Shown piece by piece: positions 9,718 to 19,618 of a DNA stretch of 64,000 nt (its first letter is position 1; every line of letters begins with the position of its first letter). Made by a program: the position numbers and the translations under genes. This DNA comes from Enterobacter cancerogenus (GTDB lineage Bacteria; Pseudomonadota; Gammaproteobacteria; Enterobacterales; Enterobacteriaceae): NCBI GenBank assembly GCA_000773965.1, contig JRUP01000004.1, positions 152,437 to 216,436 of the forward strand, read 5' to 3'. The notes beneath the pieces were generated by a model, which saw only the letters and a program-made list of their open reading frames with translations, was not told where the DNA came from and ran no database searches.

Positions 9718-9743
9718 GCAACAGAATTCCTTGAGGCTAAAAG

Positions 9744-10481
9744 TTAAAAGTCCGCAAATTCAGCAATGTGCTTACCGGTTCGCTGTTCGAGGAAGTCGAG
9801 CAGGCGGCGCGGCGTGACATTTAACACGCGATCCTCGGGAAAATCCACTTCGCGTGTGATGCGGATGCAGTGTTCGAAATGACCAAGGGTAAAGGCGGTG
9901 TGAGAGTCTGAACCGAACGCCAGACGCCCGCCGGCATCACGCACCGCTTCAGCGATGGCGCGGCAATTGGGTTCACTGCCCGGACGTGAATGGGTAAAGG
10001 AGGAGTTATTGATCTCCAGCGCCACATCATAATGCGCGGCGGCTTCGGCAATGGCGCGGATATCCACCGGGAATTTCGGGTTGCCCGGATGCGAAATAAT
10101 GTGCACCAGCCCGCCCGCCATCGCGGCAATCATCGCTTCCGTGTGATGCGCTTTATCACGCGGTGCGTACACCGGCTCATGGAAACCGGCCACAATCAGA
10201 TCCAGCGCATCCAGCATCGGGCCGCTGCAGTCAATTTCACCCTGCTGATTTTTGATGTTGGCTTCAATACCACGCAAAACGCCTACGCCATCAATCACGC
10301 GTGGCCAGATACGCATATTAACGAAGTGCCAGTAGTGCGGCGCATCCGCCATATCCGGGCCGTGATCGGTGATGGCAAACAGCTTCAGGCCATTCTGCTT
10401 CGCCTGCACCACATAATCATGCAGTGTGCTGTATGCGTGGGTACTGGCAACGGTGTGCATATGCAAATCGACGGGATACAT
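9744..10481 (-). CDS. ycdX: YcdX, PHP-family zinc phosphatase
   Basis: A cytoplasmic metal-dependent phosphatase with the PHP (polymerase and histidinol phosphatase) fold, 245 residues, the same length as E. coli YcdX. Metal-binding motifs are all visible: DLHMHT near the N-terminus, TDHGPDM, IEAN, GFHEP, ISHPGN and GSDSHTAF. The ATG at 10481 has AGGAGAAGAGG in front. An in-frame codon six residues earlier is disfavoured. It sits 24 bases after ghrA in one operon. In E. coli this gene has been linked to swarming. Confidence 0.93.
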   Translation of the reverse strand: MYPVDLHMHTVASTHAYSTLHDYVVQAKQNGLKLFAITDHGPDMADAPHYWHFVNMRIWPRVIDGVGVLRGIEANIKNQQGEIDCSGPMLDALDLIVAGFHEPVYAPRDKAHHTEAMIAAMAGGLVHIISHPGNPKFPVDIRAIAEAAAHYDVALEINNSSFTHSRPGSEPNCRAIAEAVRDAGGRLAFGSDSHTAFTLGHFEHCIRITREVDFPEDRVLNVTPRRLLDFLEQRTGKHIAEFADF

Positions 10482-10505
10482 CCTCTTCTCCTGACTCAAT
10501 GTGAA

Positions 10506-11444
10506 TTAATAACCGCGCTGGCGATCAACTAAACCACCCGGCTGATCCCACTGCTCCAGAGCAAGTATGGCACCGGCAATGAAATCCATCGCCTCGCCGG
10601 GCAACGTGATAGCCGCAGTATGTGGCGTCAATGTGACATGTGGATGAGACCACAGCGGGTGATCCGCCGGCAGTGGCTCGGTCTGGAACACGTCCAGCGC
10701 CGCGCCCGCCAGTTGCCCGCTGTTCAGCGCCGCCAGCAGATCGGCTTCCACTACATGCGCGCCACGCGCCAGATTGAGGAAAAAGGCCCCGTGCGGTAAC
10801 GCGCGCAGCAACTTTTCATCAATCAGGTTGGTGGTTTCCGGCGTGGCGGGCAGCAGATCGATCAGCACCTGAGTGCCATCCAGAAACGCATCCAGCTGAT
10901 CGCGACCGTGGAAGGTTTGCACGCCCTCAATCTGCTTAGCCGAGCGGCTCCAGCAGCGCAGCGGGAAACCCCACTGACGTAAACTTTCCAGCACGCTACT
11001 GCCCAGTACGCCCGCACCGAGCACGCCGATGGTGAAGTTGGCGCGATCCGCTGTGTCGAGTGGCTGCCAGTTTGCCTGTTGCTGCTGCTGACGATAGTCG
11101 GCAAAACGGCGGAACCAGCCCAGCACGCACCAGTTGGCGTATTCCTGCATCTGTCGCGCCATGCCGGTATCTTCGAGACGGAACAGCGGCACCTCATCGG
11201 CTAACATTTCCGGATGGGCGCGCAGTTGCTTAAGAATTTCGTCGACGCCCGCGCCCATGGCAAACACACCTTTCAATGGACGACCAGCCAGCATCTCGGT
11301 GGGTGGCGAACGCACGATGGCATAATCCGCCGGATCCGTATCGCCCGGCTGCCAGTAGCGCACGTTGGCTTGCGGTAAACGCTGACGTAGTCCCGCTAGC
11401 CAGCGATCGGGGGCTTGCGACGGGTGATACCAGATGATCTCCAT
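10506..11444 (-). CDS. ghrA: Glyoxylate/hydroxypyruvate reductase A
   Basis: A D-2-hydroxyacid dehydrogenase of 312 residues that reduces glyoxylate to glycolate and hydroxypyruvate to glycerate with NADPH. The nucleotide-binding glycine motif is [12 protein letters not shown]. The catalytic Arg lies in [10 protein letters not shown], the Glu in FQTEPLP and the His in LTPHTAAIT. The length equals E. coli GhrA. The start is supported by AAGGAG before the ATG. It leads the ghrA-ycdX-ycdY operon; E. coli's ycdZ is missing here. Confidence 0.95.
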   Translation of the reverse strand: MEIIWYHPSQAPDRWLAGLRQRLPQANVRYWQPGDTDPADYAIVRSPPTEMLAGRPLKGVFAMGAGVDEILKQLRAHPEMLADEVPLFRLEDTGMARQMQEYANWCVLGWFRRFADYRQQQQQANWQPLDTADRANFTIGVLGAGVLGSSVLESLRQWGFPLRCWSRSAKQIEGVQTFHGRDQLDAFLDGTQVLIDLLPATPETTNLIDEKLLRALPHGAFFLNLARGAHVVEADLLAALNSGQLAGAALDVFQTEPLPADHPLWSHPHVTLTPHTAAITLPGEAMDFIAGAILALEQWDQPGGLVDRQRGY

Positions 11445-11651
11445 ACAGCTCTCCTTTTTTTCCTTCAGCCTCAGGCAAATAGCGCTTCAGGGCAAGCAAA
11501 AACCTTAAGGTTAATGCAATTTCTTGCGTGATTAATTCCCGCGGCTTCACATTTCCATGGCCTGAGGCGGCTAAGCGGCGCGTTAGCGACTAAAGTTGTT
11601 CGGGTGGTCAATGTGTTAGCGCACCACCTTTTCGGACAAGGAGAAAAACCG

Positions 11652-13331
11652 ATGATAAAAAATGTCAAATTCACCCCCGCGCCACTAACGTTCTTACTGA
11701 GCGCGGCGCTGCTGGCCAGCGCCTCTGTTGCGCAGGCGGAAGATACCAGCCGAATGCTAAGCAGCCAGCCACAGCCGCCCGATATCCGCCTGGGGCCTCT
11801 GTTTAATGCGGTACAGCAGGCAAAATTTTATCCGGATCAGAAAACCTTTGCCGATGCGGTTCCGAAGTACAATCCTTCCTCGATACTGGCCGACTGGCAG
11901 ATGCAAAAGAGCCAGCGCAACTTCGACCTCAAGCATTTCGTGGACGCTAATTTCACCCTGCCTAAAGAGCAGGACAAATACGTGCCGCCTGCAGGACAAA
12001 GCCTGCGTGAACATATCAACGGCCTGTGGCCGGTGCTGACACGATCGACACCGACCGCCAGCCAGTATGATTCCCTGTTGCCACTGCCGAAACCCTATGT
12101 GGTCCCCGGCGGCCGCTTCCGCGAAGTCTATTACTGGGACAGCTACTTCACCATGCTGGGCCTCGCCGAGAGCGGACACTGGGATCGCGTGCAGGATATG
12201 GTGGATAACTTCGCCACTGAACTGGATAGATACGGCCACATCCCGAACGGCAACCGCAGTTATTATCTCAGCCGTTCGCAGCCACCGTTCTTTAGCCTGA
12301 TGGTGGATCTGCTGGCGACCCATAAAGGTGATGATGTCTATCGCCAGTATTTGCCGCAGTTGCAGAAAGAGTACGACTACTGGATGGCGGACAGCGATAA
12401 GGTCGCTGCCGGTCAGGCCAGTAAGCGCGTGATCAAACTCGGCGACGGCACTCTGCTTAATCGCTACTGGGACGAGCGTGATGCCCCGCGCACCGAATCC
12501 TGGCTCGACGATGTAAATACCGCCAACAAGGCGCCGGATCGCAATAAACAGCAGGTGTATCGCGATCTGCGTGCCGGTGCGGCCTCTGGTTGGGACTTCA
12601 GCTCTCGCTGGTTTACCGATGCCCACAATCTGGCCTCAATCCGCACCACCCAACTGGCACCGGTCGATCTCAATAGCCTGATGTTCCATCTGGAGCAGGT
12701 GTTGTCCAAAGCCTCGAAACTGGCGAATCAGGATGACAAAGCCAAACAGTTCGCGGCAGATGCTGAGAAACGCCAGGCAGCCATCAATCGTTATCTGTGG
12801 GATGAGAAACAGGGCTGGTATGCCGACTACGACTGGCAGACAAAACATATTCACCCGCAGCTGACCGCTGCCACGCTATTCCCACTGTATATGCAGGTGG
12901 CGAGCGAGAAACAGGCGGACCGCACTGCCAAAGCGGTGGAGAAACAGCTGTTGAAACCTGGCGGTTTGGTGACCACCACCGTGAACAATGGTCAGCAATG
13001 GGATGCACCAAATGGCTGGGCGCCTCTGCAATGGGTGGCGGTGGAAGGTCTGGAGCATTACAAGCAACCCAAGCTGGCGCAGGAGATTGGTCAGCGCTTC
13101 CTGAAGAATGTGCAGGCCACTTACGACAAAGAGCACAAGCTGGTTGAGAAGTATGTGGTGGAAGGCGCGCAACTGGGCGGCGGCGGTGGCGGTGAATATC
13201 CACTGCAGGACGGCTTCGGCTGGACCAATGGCGTCACGCTCAAATTGCTCGATAAATACTGCCCGAAAGACAAAACCTGCAATAACGCGCGCGATATCCC
13301 GAATATGCCCGCGCTGAGTGCGGGGAAATAA
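11652..13331 (+). CDS. treA: Periplasmic trehalase
   Basis: A GH37 enzyme that splits trehalose into two glucose molecules in the periplasm, useful under osmotic stress. The 559 residues begin with a Sec signal peptide (cleavage after ASVAQA, about residue 29). Both trehalase signatures are present: [15 protein letters not shown] at 152-166 and [10 protein letters not shown] near residue 450. The glycine-rich stretch [10 protein letters not shown] near the C-terminus is also typical. The ATG at 11652 has AAGGAG upstream, whereas an in-frame codon 16 residues earlier has none. A GCTGCTAC/GTAGCAGC hairpin lies 28 bases beyond the stop. Confidence 0.95.
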   Translation: MIKNVKFTPAPLTFLLSAALLASASVAQAEDTSRMLSSQPQPPDIRLGPLFNAVQQAKFYPDQKTFADAVPKYNPSSILADWQMQKSQRNFDLKHFVDANFTLPKEQDKYVPPAGQSLREHINGLWPVLTRSTPTASQYDSLLPLPKPYVVPGGRFREVYYWDSYFTMLGLAESGHWDRVQDMVDNFATELDRYGHIPNGNRSYYLSRSQPPFFSLMVDLLATHKGDDVYRQYLPQLQKEYDYWMADSDKVAAGQASKRVIKLGDGTLLNRYWDERDAPRTESWLDDVNTANKAPDRNKQQVYRDLRAGAASGWDFSSRWFTDAHNLASIRTTQLAPVDLNSLMFHLEQVLSKASKLANQDDKAKQFAADAEKRQAAINRYLWDEKQGWYADYDWQTKHIHPQLTAATLFPLYMQVASEKQADRTAKAVEKQLLKPGGLVTTTVNNGQQWDAPNGWAPLQWVAVEGLEHYKQPKLAQEIGQRFLKNVQATYDKEHKLVEKYVVEGAQLGGGGGGEYPLQDGFGWTNGVTLKLLDKYCPKDKTCNNARDIPNMPALSAGK

Positions 13332-13358
13332 CCCTCTCCCTCTGCTTTAAATAAAACC

Positions 13359-13392
13359 GCTGCTACTGCTTTGTCTGTCAAACGGTAGCAGC
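13359..13392 (+). terminator. Possible terminator hairpin after treA
   Basis: GCTGCTAC (13359-13366) pairs with GTAGCAGC (13385-13392) across an 18-base loop. There is no T-run, so an intrinsic terminator is uncertain. The rest of the 402-base gap up to 13733 shows only the Fur box. Confidence 0.3.
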
Positions 13393-13634
13393 GCAATCAG
13401 TTCGCGCTGTCAAAGCTAAGGTGCTCAATGCCATCATCTCAGGCAGGCGATGTCACCATTTAACGCAGCGAAGTCATCACCTCAGGTTACACACCACCGC
13501 GCACCGCGACAGATTGTCTGACTGAATCATGAAACCTTTCTCACTTAAAGCCTTGCTCACTACGCCACCCCTCCTGTTCGTCTCCTCACAATCTCCTGAA
13601 CTCACATTAACAAGTTGAAACACACCTCATTAAA

Positions 13635-13649
13635 AGATAATAATTCTCA
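13635..13649 (+). promoter_or_regulatory. Fur box before the siderophore receptor
   Basis: AGATAATAATTCTCA matches the 7-1-7 Fur consensus TGATAATNATTATCA at 12 of 14 defined positions. It lies 85 bases before the receptor start. This predicts repression by iron-loaded Fur. Confidence 0.75.
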
Positions 13650-13733
13650 CTCTTAATTTTAATCGCATTCTCACTATTTCGGCGTTGCCGGTTGTGTGCT
13701 GCTTTTGATTTGCTTCCCGTTAAAGGATTTCCG

Positions 13734-15830
13734 ATGACGCTTTTTACCCTCAATCGTGGCCGCGTGCTGTGCGCACTGGCTCTGGCCCTTCCCGCCGCAA
13801 CCTTCGCGGAAGAATCCATCGTGGTCACCGCGCAACCGCAAGAGAGCGCCAACTCACCGACGCAAGGCTATCTCGCCACCCGCAGCAGCGGCGGCAGTAA
13901 AACCGATCAGCCGCTGATCACCACGCCGCAGTCCATCTCAGTGGTGACACGTCAGCAGATGGAAGATCAGGGTGCGCAGGATCTCAATCAGGTACTGAAC
14001 TACACGCCGGGCGTATTCACCAACTTCGGCGGGGCCGCTACGCGTTATGACACCATTGCGCTGCGTGGTTTTCATGGCGGCGATGTCGACAACACCTTCC
14101 TGGATGGCTTGCGCATCATGAGTGATGGCGGCAGCTTCAACATCTTGCAGGTAGATAACTGGTTCCTCGATCGCGTTGATGTGATCAAAGGCCCCTCCTC
14201 CGCACTTTACGGCCAGACCGTACCAGGCGGATTAGTCAATCAGGTGAGCAAGCGGCCGCAGTTTGCTGAAGAGGGCCATTTCCGCCTGTCGACCGGCACT
14301 AACGCCACCAACAGCGCCGCCTTTGACTACACCAATGCGATTAACGATCAGTGGGCCTTCCGCCTCACCGGCATCACGCGTAACAGCGATACGCAGTACG
14401 ATCACACCCGTGAAGAAAAATATGCGATTTCGCCACAGCTGCTGTGGCAACCCAGCGAAGACACCAGTCTGGTGCTGCGTGCCTATCTGCAAAAAGATCC
14501 ATCCGGCGGTTATCACGGTTCCGTGCCGGCTGAAGGCACGCTTTATAGCCATAATGGCCGCAAGCTGAGTGATGGATTCTATGAGGGCGACAGCGCGCTG
14601 GATCAGTTCAAGCGCCACGAGCAGATCTACAGCTATGACTTTTCGCACCGCTTTAATGAAGTGTGGTCTGTCTACTCCACCGCCAGCTATAGCCATTCCA
14701 ATGTCGATCTCGATCAGGTGTATCAGATTGGCTGGGATGCCACTAACCCGGATCTGCTGACCCGCTACTTCTCCGGTGAACGTTCTTCCCTCAGCGCATG
14801 GGCCAACGATAACCGCCTGCAGGCCGATTTTGCCACTGGTGCGCTGCAGCACAGGGTGATCCTCGGTGCCGAATATCATCGTTATAAGAATGATTTAAGT
14901 AAAACCAGTGGCTATGCGAGTTCATTAAACCCCTGGACCGGTGAAGCGGTCGGCAGCATGCCGGATTACAGCTGGACCGAACAAACGCGTCGCTATTATC
15001 AGACCGGACTCTACTTGCAGGATGAAATGCAGCTCGACCGCTGGCATCTGGATCTCTCTGGTCGTTACGATCGCATCGTCTCCAATAATGGCACCAGCCG
15101 TCGCCAGGATGACCACGTCAGCGGCCGTGCTGCGCTGCTGTATGCGTTCGACAGCGGAATTTCACCTTACGTCAGTTGGAGCCAGGCGATTACCCCGGCT
15201 TCTTTGACCGACCCAGACGGCAATCAGCTGAAGCCAACCACTTCCGAGCAGTATGAAGCCGGTGTGAAATACCAGCCGGTGGGCACACGTGATATGTACT
15301 CCATCGCGCTGTACGATTTGACGCAAAACGATGTGGCGAACCGTAACGTGGTGGACAGCACCTACACGCCTTCCGGTAAAGTGCATTCGCAGGGCATTGA
15401 GCTGGAAGCCCGCAACCAGCTGACGCCACGACTCAGCACCATCGCCGGTTACACGCTGAACCATCTGCGTTTCAAAGATTCCGTTGACGGGAATGATGGC
15501 CATACGCCTTACGTCACGCCGAACAGCATGGCGTCATTCTGGGGTCACTATCAGTTTGATTACGGCTTGAGCGCCGGTGCGGGTGTGCGTTATATCGGTA
15601 AGCAGTGGGCCGATAATGAAAACACTACACGTTTGCCGTCAGTGACGTTGTTGGATGCATCAGTCCGTGCCGACCTGAGTGCGTGGAATTCACAGTTGAA
15701 AGGGGCATGGCTGCAGATCAATGCCAATAACCTGACCGACAAAAAGTATCTCGCCGCCTGTTATGGCACCGGGTATTGCTATCGCGGCGCAGAGCGAACC
15801 ATTACCGCCACCGTGGGCTACGACTTCTAA
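13734..15830 (+). CDS. TonB-dependent ferric-hydroxamate siderophore receptor (FoxA/FhuA-like)
   Basis: An outer-membrane gated barrel of 698 residues for uptake of a ferric siderophore. A signal peptide ends near residue 25 (AATFA), followed by a TonB-box-like ESIVVTA. The plug domain begins near LITTPQSISVVTRQQM, with NYTPGV, TIALRGF and GPSSALYGQTVPGG as plug hallmarks. The barrel ends with the cysteine pair ACYGTGYCYRGAER and a final Phe. The plug resembles FoxA-type ferrioxamine receptors more than FhuA, but the ligand is an inference. AAAGGA precedes the ATG. No transport or biosynthesis genes are adjacent. It lies between treA and the ymgE-like gene, which are near neighbours in E. coli. 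Confidence 0.85.
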   Translation: MTLFTLNRGRVLCALALALPAATFAEESIVVTAQPQESANSPTQGYLATRSSGGSKTDQPLITTPQSISVVTRQQMEDQGAQDLNQVLNYTPGVFTNFGGAATRYDTIALRGFHGGDVDNTFLDGLRIMSDGGSFNILQVDNWFLDRVDVIKGPSSALYGQTVPGGLVNQVSKRPQFAEEGHFRLSTGTNATNSAAFDYTNAINDQWAFRLTGITRNSDTQYDHTREEKYAISPQLLWQPSEDTSLVLRAYLQKDPSGGYHGSVPAEGTLYSHNGRKLSDGFYEGDSALDQFKRHEQIYSYDFSHRFNEVWSVYSTASYSHSNVDLDQVYQIGWDATNPDLLTRYFSGERSSLSAWANDNRLQADFATGALQHRVILGAEYHRYKNDLSKTSGYASSLNPWTGEAVGSMPDYSWTEQTRRYYQTGLYLQDEMQLDRWHLDLSGRYDRIVSNNGTSRRQDDHVSGRAALLYAFDSGISPYVSWSQAITPASLTDPDGNQLKPTTSEQYEAGVKYQPVGTRDMYSIALYDLTQNDVANRNVVDSTYTPSGKVHSQGIELEARNQLTPRLSTIAGYTLNHLRFKDSVDGNDGHTPYVTPNSMASFWGHYQFDYGLSAGAGVRYIGKQWADNENTTRLPSVTLLDASVRADLSAWNSQLKGAWLQINANNLTDKKYLAACYGTGYCYRGAERTITATVGYDF

Positions 15831-15835
15831 CTGCC

Positions 15836-15870
15836 AAAAAAAATCCGCATCCCGGTGGGATGCGGATTTC
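15836..15870. terminator. Bidirectional terminator between receptor and yeaQ-like gene
   Basis: A 13-bp perfect stem (15841-15853 with 15857-15869) with a three-base loop ends in TTT on the plus strand and has a run of A on its left. It serves both convergent genes. Confidence 0.85.
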
Positions 15871-15889
15871 ATTAAATCAGGGTGTACTG

Positions 15890-16138
15890 CTAGGTGCGCA
15901 CTTTACGGTAGATCCACAGCACCACGATGGCACCGACTATCGCAACGATAAAACTACGAAGGTTGAAACCATCAACTTTGTCGAAGCCAATGAGATTTCC
16001 AATCCACCCACCGACAACAGCACCAATGATTCCTAGGGCAACAGTGAGAATAAACCCACCACCATCTTTACCCGGCATGATCCATTTGGCAATAATCCCA
16101 GCAATCAAGCCAAAAATAATCCATACGAAAATGTTCAC
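15890..16138 (-). CDS. GlsB/YeaQ/YmgE-family stress membrane protein
   Basis: A small integral membrane protein of 82 residues from the transglycosylase-associated (GlsB/YeaQ/YmgE) family. Three hydrophobic segments are visible: residues 3-20 (VWIIFGLIAGIIAKWI), 28-50 (FILTVALGIIGAVVGGWIG) and 60-78 (SFIVAIVGAIVVLWIY). The loop IMPGKDGGG between the first two is the family hallmark. The start is a GTG with AAGGAG six bases upstream. In E. coli, ymgE sits between ycgR and treA, the same relative place. The exact function is unknown; family members are stress-induced. Confidence 0.88.
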   Translation of the reverse strand: MNIFVWIIFGLIAGIIAKWIMPGKDGGGFILTVALGIIGAVVGGWIGNLIGFDKVDGFNLRSFIVAIVGAIVVLWIYRKVRT

Positions 16139-16241
16139 ATACTACTCCTTACGTTATAAATCAAGGTGTTCACTGCGATTAGTATAGTCGGATATTTTTA
16201 ATCTGCTTGATGAGCATCACAGTAAAAATTAGTTTGCAGGC

Positions 16242-16268
16242 TAAAGCTTTTTGTCAGGCCGTCGATAA
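16242..16268 (+). promoter_or_regulatory. Flagellar sigma-28 (FliA) promoter of ycgR
   Basis: TAAAGCTT, 11 bases, then GTCGATAA. This matches the FliA consensus TAAAGTTT-N11-GCCGATAA with one mismatch in each half. It ends 55 bases before the ycgR start. Confidence 0.8.
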
Positions 16269-16323
16269 CAGTTCGATAGCCGTGTCACCCGTGATAATAA
16301 CAATCGGATAAGTGGAGCAGGAT

Positions 16324-17058
16324 GTGAAAGACGCCGATAACGAACAATATCTCAAACGAGGCACCCTTGCTGTTTTAAACGTAATGAAGGATTTGTTGCG
16401 TTTCCAGACCCCATTAATGGTCAGTTTTTCGCGCGGTCAATTTATCAGCCGCATGCTGGATGCCGATGAAGATCGCGTGATCTTCGACCTCGGCAGTAAT
16501 GCACTGGATAACGATTTAGCGTTGCAGGGCGGTGAAGTGAATATCGCTGCAGAAACCCAGGGTGCAAAAGTGGAATTTGGCTTAATCAAACTGGAGCGCA
16601 CCGAGTTTGAGGGCTTACCGGCGTTTACTGCCCCACTGCCTGAGTTGCTGTGGCAGATCCAGCGTCGTGAGTTTTTCCGCGTTTCAGCCCCGATGGAGCC
16701 GGTATTTTACTGCCATACGCAGTGGCCGGATGGCAGTAAAGCGCGTTTTCGTTTGCAGGATCTCTCTCTCGGTGGTGCGGGCGTATTGCTGGATGAGAGC
16801 TTGCCAGAGGGCCTGAACCGCGGTGACACCTTTAAAAATTTGCGCGTTGAATTGGGCGAATACGGTCATTTTGAAGTCACCGCGCAATTGCTGCATATTG
16901 GCGAACGCAGCACCGTCACCAGCAAGAATGAAACCCGCACAACTCCTCGTCTCAGCTTCCGTTTTACCGCCATTGAGCCCGTACAGGAACGCCAGCTACA
17001 GCAAGTGATCTTTGCGCTGGAACGTCTGGCCCGCGACAAAGCGAATCGCTTCCAGTAA
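16324..17058 (+). CDS. ycgR: Flagellar brake protein YcgR
   Basis: A cytoplasmic cyclic-di-GMP receptor that binds the flagellar motor and slows swimming. The 244 residues equal the E. coli length when the GTG at 16324 is used, which has GGAG six bases upstream; the GTG at 16312 would add four residues. The N-terminal YcgR domain covers about 1-110. The PilZ domain carries the cyclic-di-GMP motif RRxxFR at 114-119 and DLSLGG at 146-151. A sigma-28 promoter lies upstream, so it should be expressed with late flagellar genes. A weak hairpin follows the stop. Confidence 0.93.
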   Translation: MKDADNEQYLKRGTLAVLNVMKDLLRFQTPLMVSFSRGQFISRMLDADEDRVIFDLGSNALDNDLALQGGEVNIAAETQGAKVEFGLIKLERTEFEGLPAFTAPLPELLWQIQRREFFRVSAPMEPVFYCHTQWPDGSKARFRLQDLSLGGAGVLLDESLPEGLNRGDTFKNLRVELGEYGHFEVTAQLLHIGERSTVTSKNETRTTPRLSFRFTAIEPVQERQLQQVIFALERLARDKANRFQ

Positions 17059-17068
17059 TTGGATAACA

Positions 17069-17093
17069 TGCGGGGATCAGAGCGAACCCCGCA
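17069..17093 (+). terminator. Possible terminator after ycgR
   Basis: TGCGGGG (17069-17075) pairs with CCCCGCA (17087-17093), followed by GATTTCT. The T-run is poor, so confidence is modest. The convergent kinase gene ends at 17181. Confidence 0.4.
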
Positions 17094-17180
17094 GATTTCT
17101 CTACGACATGATTTATCACGCCTGGGCAAGCGCGGTGTGACTCGCCCTCGCGCGATACGTTGTCTTTGAGACGATAAAGA

Positions 17181-18671
17181 TTAATGGTGCGGTTGATAAC
17201 GACAACGCGCCACCGCTTCCAGCCAGCCGCGATAATTCTCCTGCATGATAGCCGCACGATCGCTACGCGGCTCAATCACGCTGCCCCCCTGCAGCGCCTG
17301 CATATCACTGCCCTGCCGCCACCAGCCTAATGAACGCCCCGCCAGCAGCGCGGCACCCAGGGCGGAGACTTCAGCGGTAGGGGCTCGTTTCAGCGGCCGC
17401 TGCAACACGTCTGCCTGTAACTGCATCAGCCAACTGTTTTCGGTTGCCGTGCCATCGACACAGAGCGCGGGCAGTTGCACGCCGCTGGCCTGCTCCATGG
17501 CGAAGAACACATCGGCAATCTGGAAGGTGGTCGATTCCAGCGCCACGCGCGCCAGCACCTCTGGCGTGGCGGCATCGGTAAGGCCACACACCATGCCGCG
17601 CGCTTTTAAATCCCACCAGGGTGCGCCCAGACCCGATAGCGCAGGCACGAAATAGATGCCCTGATTATGCTCGCTGCGCTGCGCCATCGCCGTCAGTTCA
17701 CGCGGATCGCTGATGCCCAGCATGCGTCCCAGCCAGGCCGCGCCCGAACCGGTATGGGTGATGTTACCTTCAAAGGCAAATCGCAGCGTGCCATCGTGCC
17801 ACGCCACCGTGGTGCTGAGGCCGTTCTCGGTCAGCAAAGGGGTGGCCATTGACATCATCAGCGATGAACCGGTGCCGTAAGTGGCTTTCACCACCTCTTC
17901 ACCCGCACTACGTTGCGCCTGCAGTGCCGCATGGGAATCGCCAATGCGCGACAAAATGGGCGTACCCGCTTTCAGTCCAGCGATGTCCTGTACCGTGACA
18001 ACACCCTGCGCACTGGCAGAGGGCACAATATGTGGCAGCGCCGCACGCGGGATATGGAATAACGCCAGCAGTTCGTCATCCCAGTCGCCGCTGTGCAAAT
18101 TGTAGAGTTGGGTGCGGGCCGCATTAGCGTGATCGGTGACAAAACTTTCGCCGCCGCTTAATTGCCAGCTGAGCCAGCAATCCACTGTGCCGATGCAGAG
18201 TTCACCGGCCTGCGCACGCGCCAGTCCATCTGGAATCATCGCCAGCATCCCGGTGAGTTTGCCCGCCGGAAACATCGGGTCCACCGCCAAACCGGTTAAG
18301 CCGGTGATGCGTGGCGCTTTGCCCGCCATGCGTAAATCACGACAAAAAGCTTCCGAGCGGCGATCCTGCCAGCTCACCAATGGCGTCAGCGGTTGCCCGT
18401 CGCGGCGCTGCCAGATCAGCACCGACTCGCGCTGGTTGCTGATCGCGACGGCGGCCACCTCTGCCCCGCCGCACTGCGCCAGACAGCTTTCAATCGCCTG
18501 TTTCACCGCCTGCCAGATCGCCAATGGATCCTGCTCGGCCAATCCCGGCTGGGGATGGGCTAGCGTCAGAGGCTGGCTGCCGCGCGCTACCACGTTGCCT
18601 GCGCGGTCCACCGCTATGGCTTTCGCGTTAGTGGTACCTTCATCAATTGCCAGTATTAATGGACCCGCCAT
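17181..18671 (-). CDS. FGGY-family sugar kinase
   Basis: A carbohydrate kinase of about 496 residues that should phosphorylate a ketose or polyol with ATP. The FGGY N-terminal phosphate-binding motif is ILAIDEGTTNAKAI. Other family motifs are AISNQRESVLIW, WQDRRS, GTVDCWLSWQL, ATYGTGSSLMM and the C-terminal VDGTATENSWLMQLQADVL. It is the last gene of the minus-strand metabolic operon, starting two bases after the transketolase B-subunit stop, with AGGAG upstream of its ATG. By context it may be an apulose-type kinase (AplK-like), making the phosphate that the transketolase uses. That is inference; glycerol-, xylulose- and LsrK-type kinases share this fold. Confidence 0.85.
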   Translation of the reverse strand: MAGPLILAIDEGTTNAKAIAVDRAGNVVARGSQPLTLAHPQPGLAEQDPLAIWQAVKQAIESCLAQCGGAEVAAVAISNQRESVLIWQRRDGQPLTPLVSWQDRRSEAFCRDLRMAGKAPRITGLTGLAVDPMFPAGKLTGMLAMIPDGLARAQAGELCIGTVDCWLSWQLSGGESFVTDHANAARTQLYNLHSGDWDDELLALFHIPRAALPHIVPSASAQGVVTVQDIAGLKAGTPILSRIGDSHAALQAQRSAGEEVVKATYGTGSSLMMSMATPLLTENGLSTTVAWHDGTLRFAFEGNITHTGSGAAWLGRMLGISDPRELTAMAQRSEHNQGIYFVPALSGLGAPWWDLKARGMVCGLTDAATPEVLARVALESTTFQIADVFFAMEQASGVQLPALCVDGTATENSWLMQLQADVLQRPLKRAPTAEVSALGAALLAGRSLGWWRQGSDMQALQGGSVIEPRSDRAAIMQENYRGWLEAVARCRYQPHH

Positions 18672-18673
18672 GT

Positions 18674-19618
18674 TTACGCTCCTGCACACATGCGCACTGC
18701 ACTCTTCACCACGCTGGCGGCGTCAATACCATGATGCGCGCGCGTGGAGGCACGATCGCCAGCAATCGCGTATTGACCATCGGGGATGCCCAGACGTAAC
18801 AGCGGAATTCCGCAGCCGCCTTCAGCCAGCACTTCGGCCACCAGACTGCCGACGCCGCCGTTAACATTGTGCTCCTCTACGGTGATCACCGCCGGATAAT
18901 GCTTTAACAGCTCTTGCAGCTGTTGGGTATCGCAGGGACGAATTGATGGAATGGCGATCACACCTGCGCTGATTCCCTGTTCCTGTAATTGCTCGGCCGC
19001 ACTCACCGCCTCATGCACGGTGGAACCCATCGCCACCAGCACGATGCCGTTGCCTTCACGCAACACGTCGATTTGGCCCGGACGGAACTGGTAGTTTTCA
19101 TCGTGCAGCTGAGGCAGGTCCTTGCCATCCAGACGGATGTAAACCGGCCCCACATGCGCAAGGGCATAATCGATGATCTGGCGGCACTCCAGCGGGCAGG
19201 ATGGCGCGTAAATCTCGATATTGCCGAAGCCACGCATCACCGCAATATCATCAATGCTGTGGTGGGTGCTGGCCAGCGGGCCGTAACTGGCACCGGCATT
19301 CAGGCCAAACAGTTTGACGTTGGTATTGTTGTAACAGACGTCCACTTTTACCTGCTCGTTGGCGCGCGAAATCAGGAACGGAGCTGCATTACAGGTCACC
19401 GCCACTTTTCCACCGATTGCCAGACCGGCCGCCGTGCCCACCAGCGTTTGTTCCGCAATGCCAACGTTCACCAACCGATCGGGAAACGCCTTAATGAAAG
19501 GCGATATTTTTGCCGTTGAGGTGGAATCTGCCACCACCGGCACCAGATCCACACCGCGATTAACCGCGTCAATAAAGGCTTCCACCATCACCGTGGCCAG
19601 GTGTTTTGCATTACTCAT
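18674..19618 (-). CDS. Transketolase C-terminal subunit (AptB-like)
   Basis: The second half of a split, thiamine-diphosphate-dependent transketolase, 314 residues. It contains the pyrimidine-binding domain with the catalytic glutamate in NVGIAEQTLVG, the substrate loop STHHSIDDIAVMR and a C-terminal regulatory-type domain. The start codon overlaps the end of the N-terminal subunit by eight bases (ATGAGTAA), so translation is probably coupled. Split transketolases of this size occur in D-apiose breakdown (AptA/AptB). They also occur in other pentose and tetrose routes and beside uncharacterised sugar ABC transporters. The two-carbon donor is unknown. Confidence 0.88.
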   Translation of the reverse strand: MSNAKHLATVMVEAFIDAVNRGVDLVPVVADSTSTAKISPFIKAFPDRLVNVGIAEQTLVGTAAGLAIGGKVAVTCNAAPFLISRANEQVKVDVCYNNTNVKLFGLNAGASYGPLASTHHSIDDIAVMRGFGNIEIYAPSCPLECRQIIDYALAHVGPVYIRLDGKDLPQLHDENYQFRPGQIDVLREGNGIVLVAMGSTVHEAVSAAEQLQEQGISAGVIAIPSIRPCDTQQLQELLKHYPAVITVEEHNVNGGVGSLVAEVLAEGGCGIPLLRLGIPDGQYAIAGDRASTRAHHGIDAASVVKSAVRMCAGA

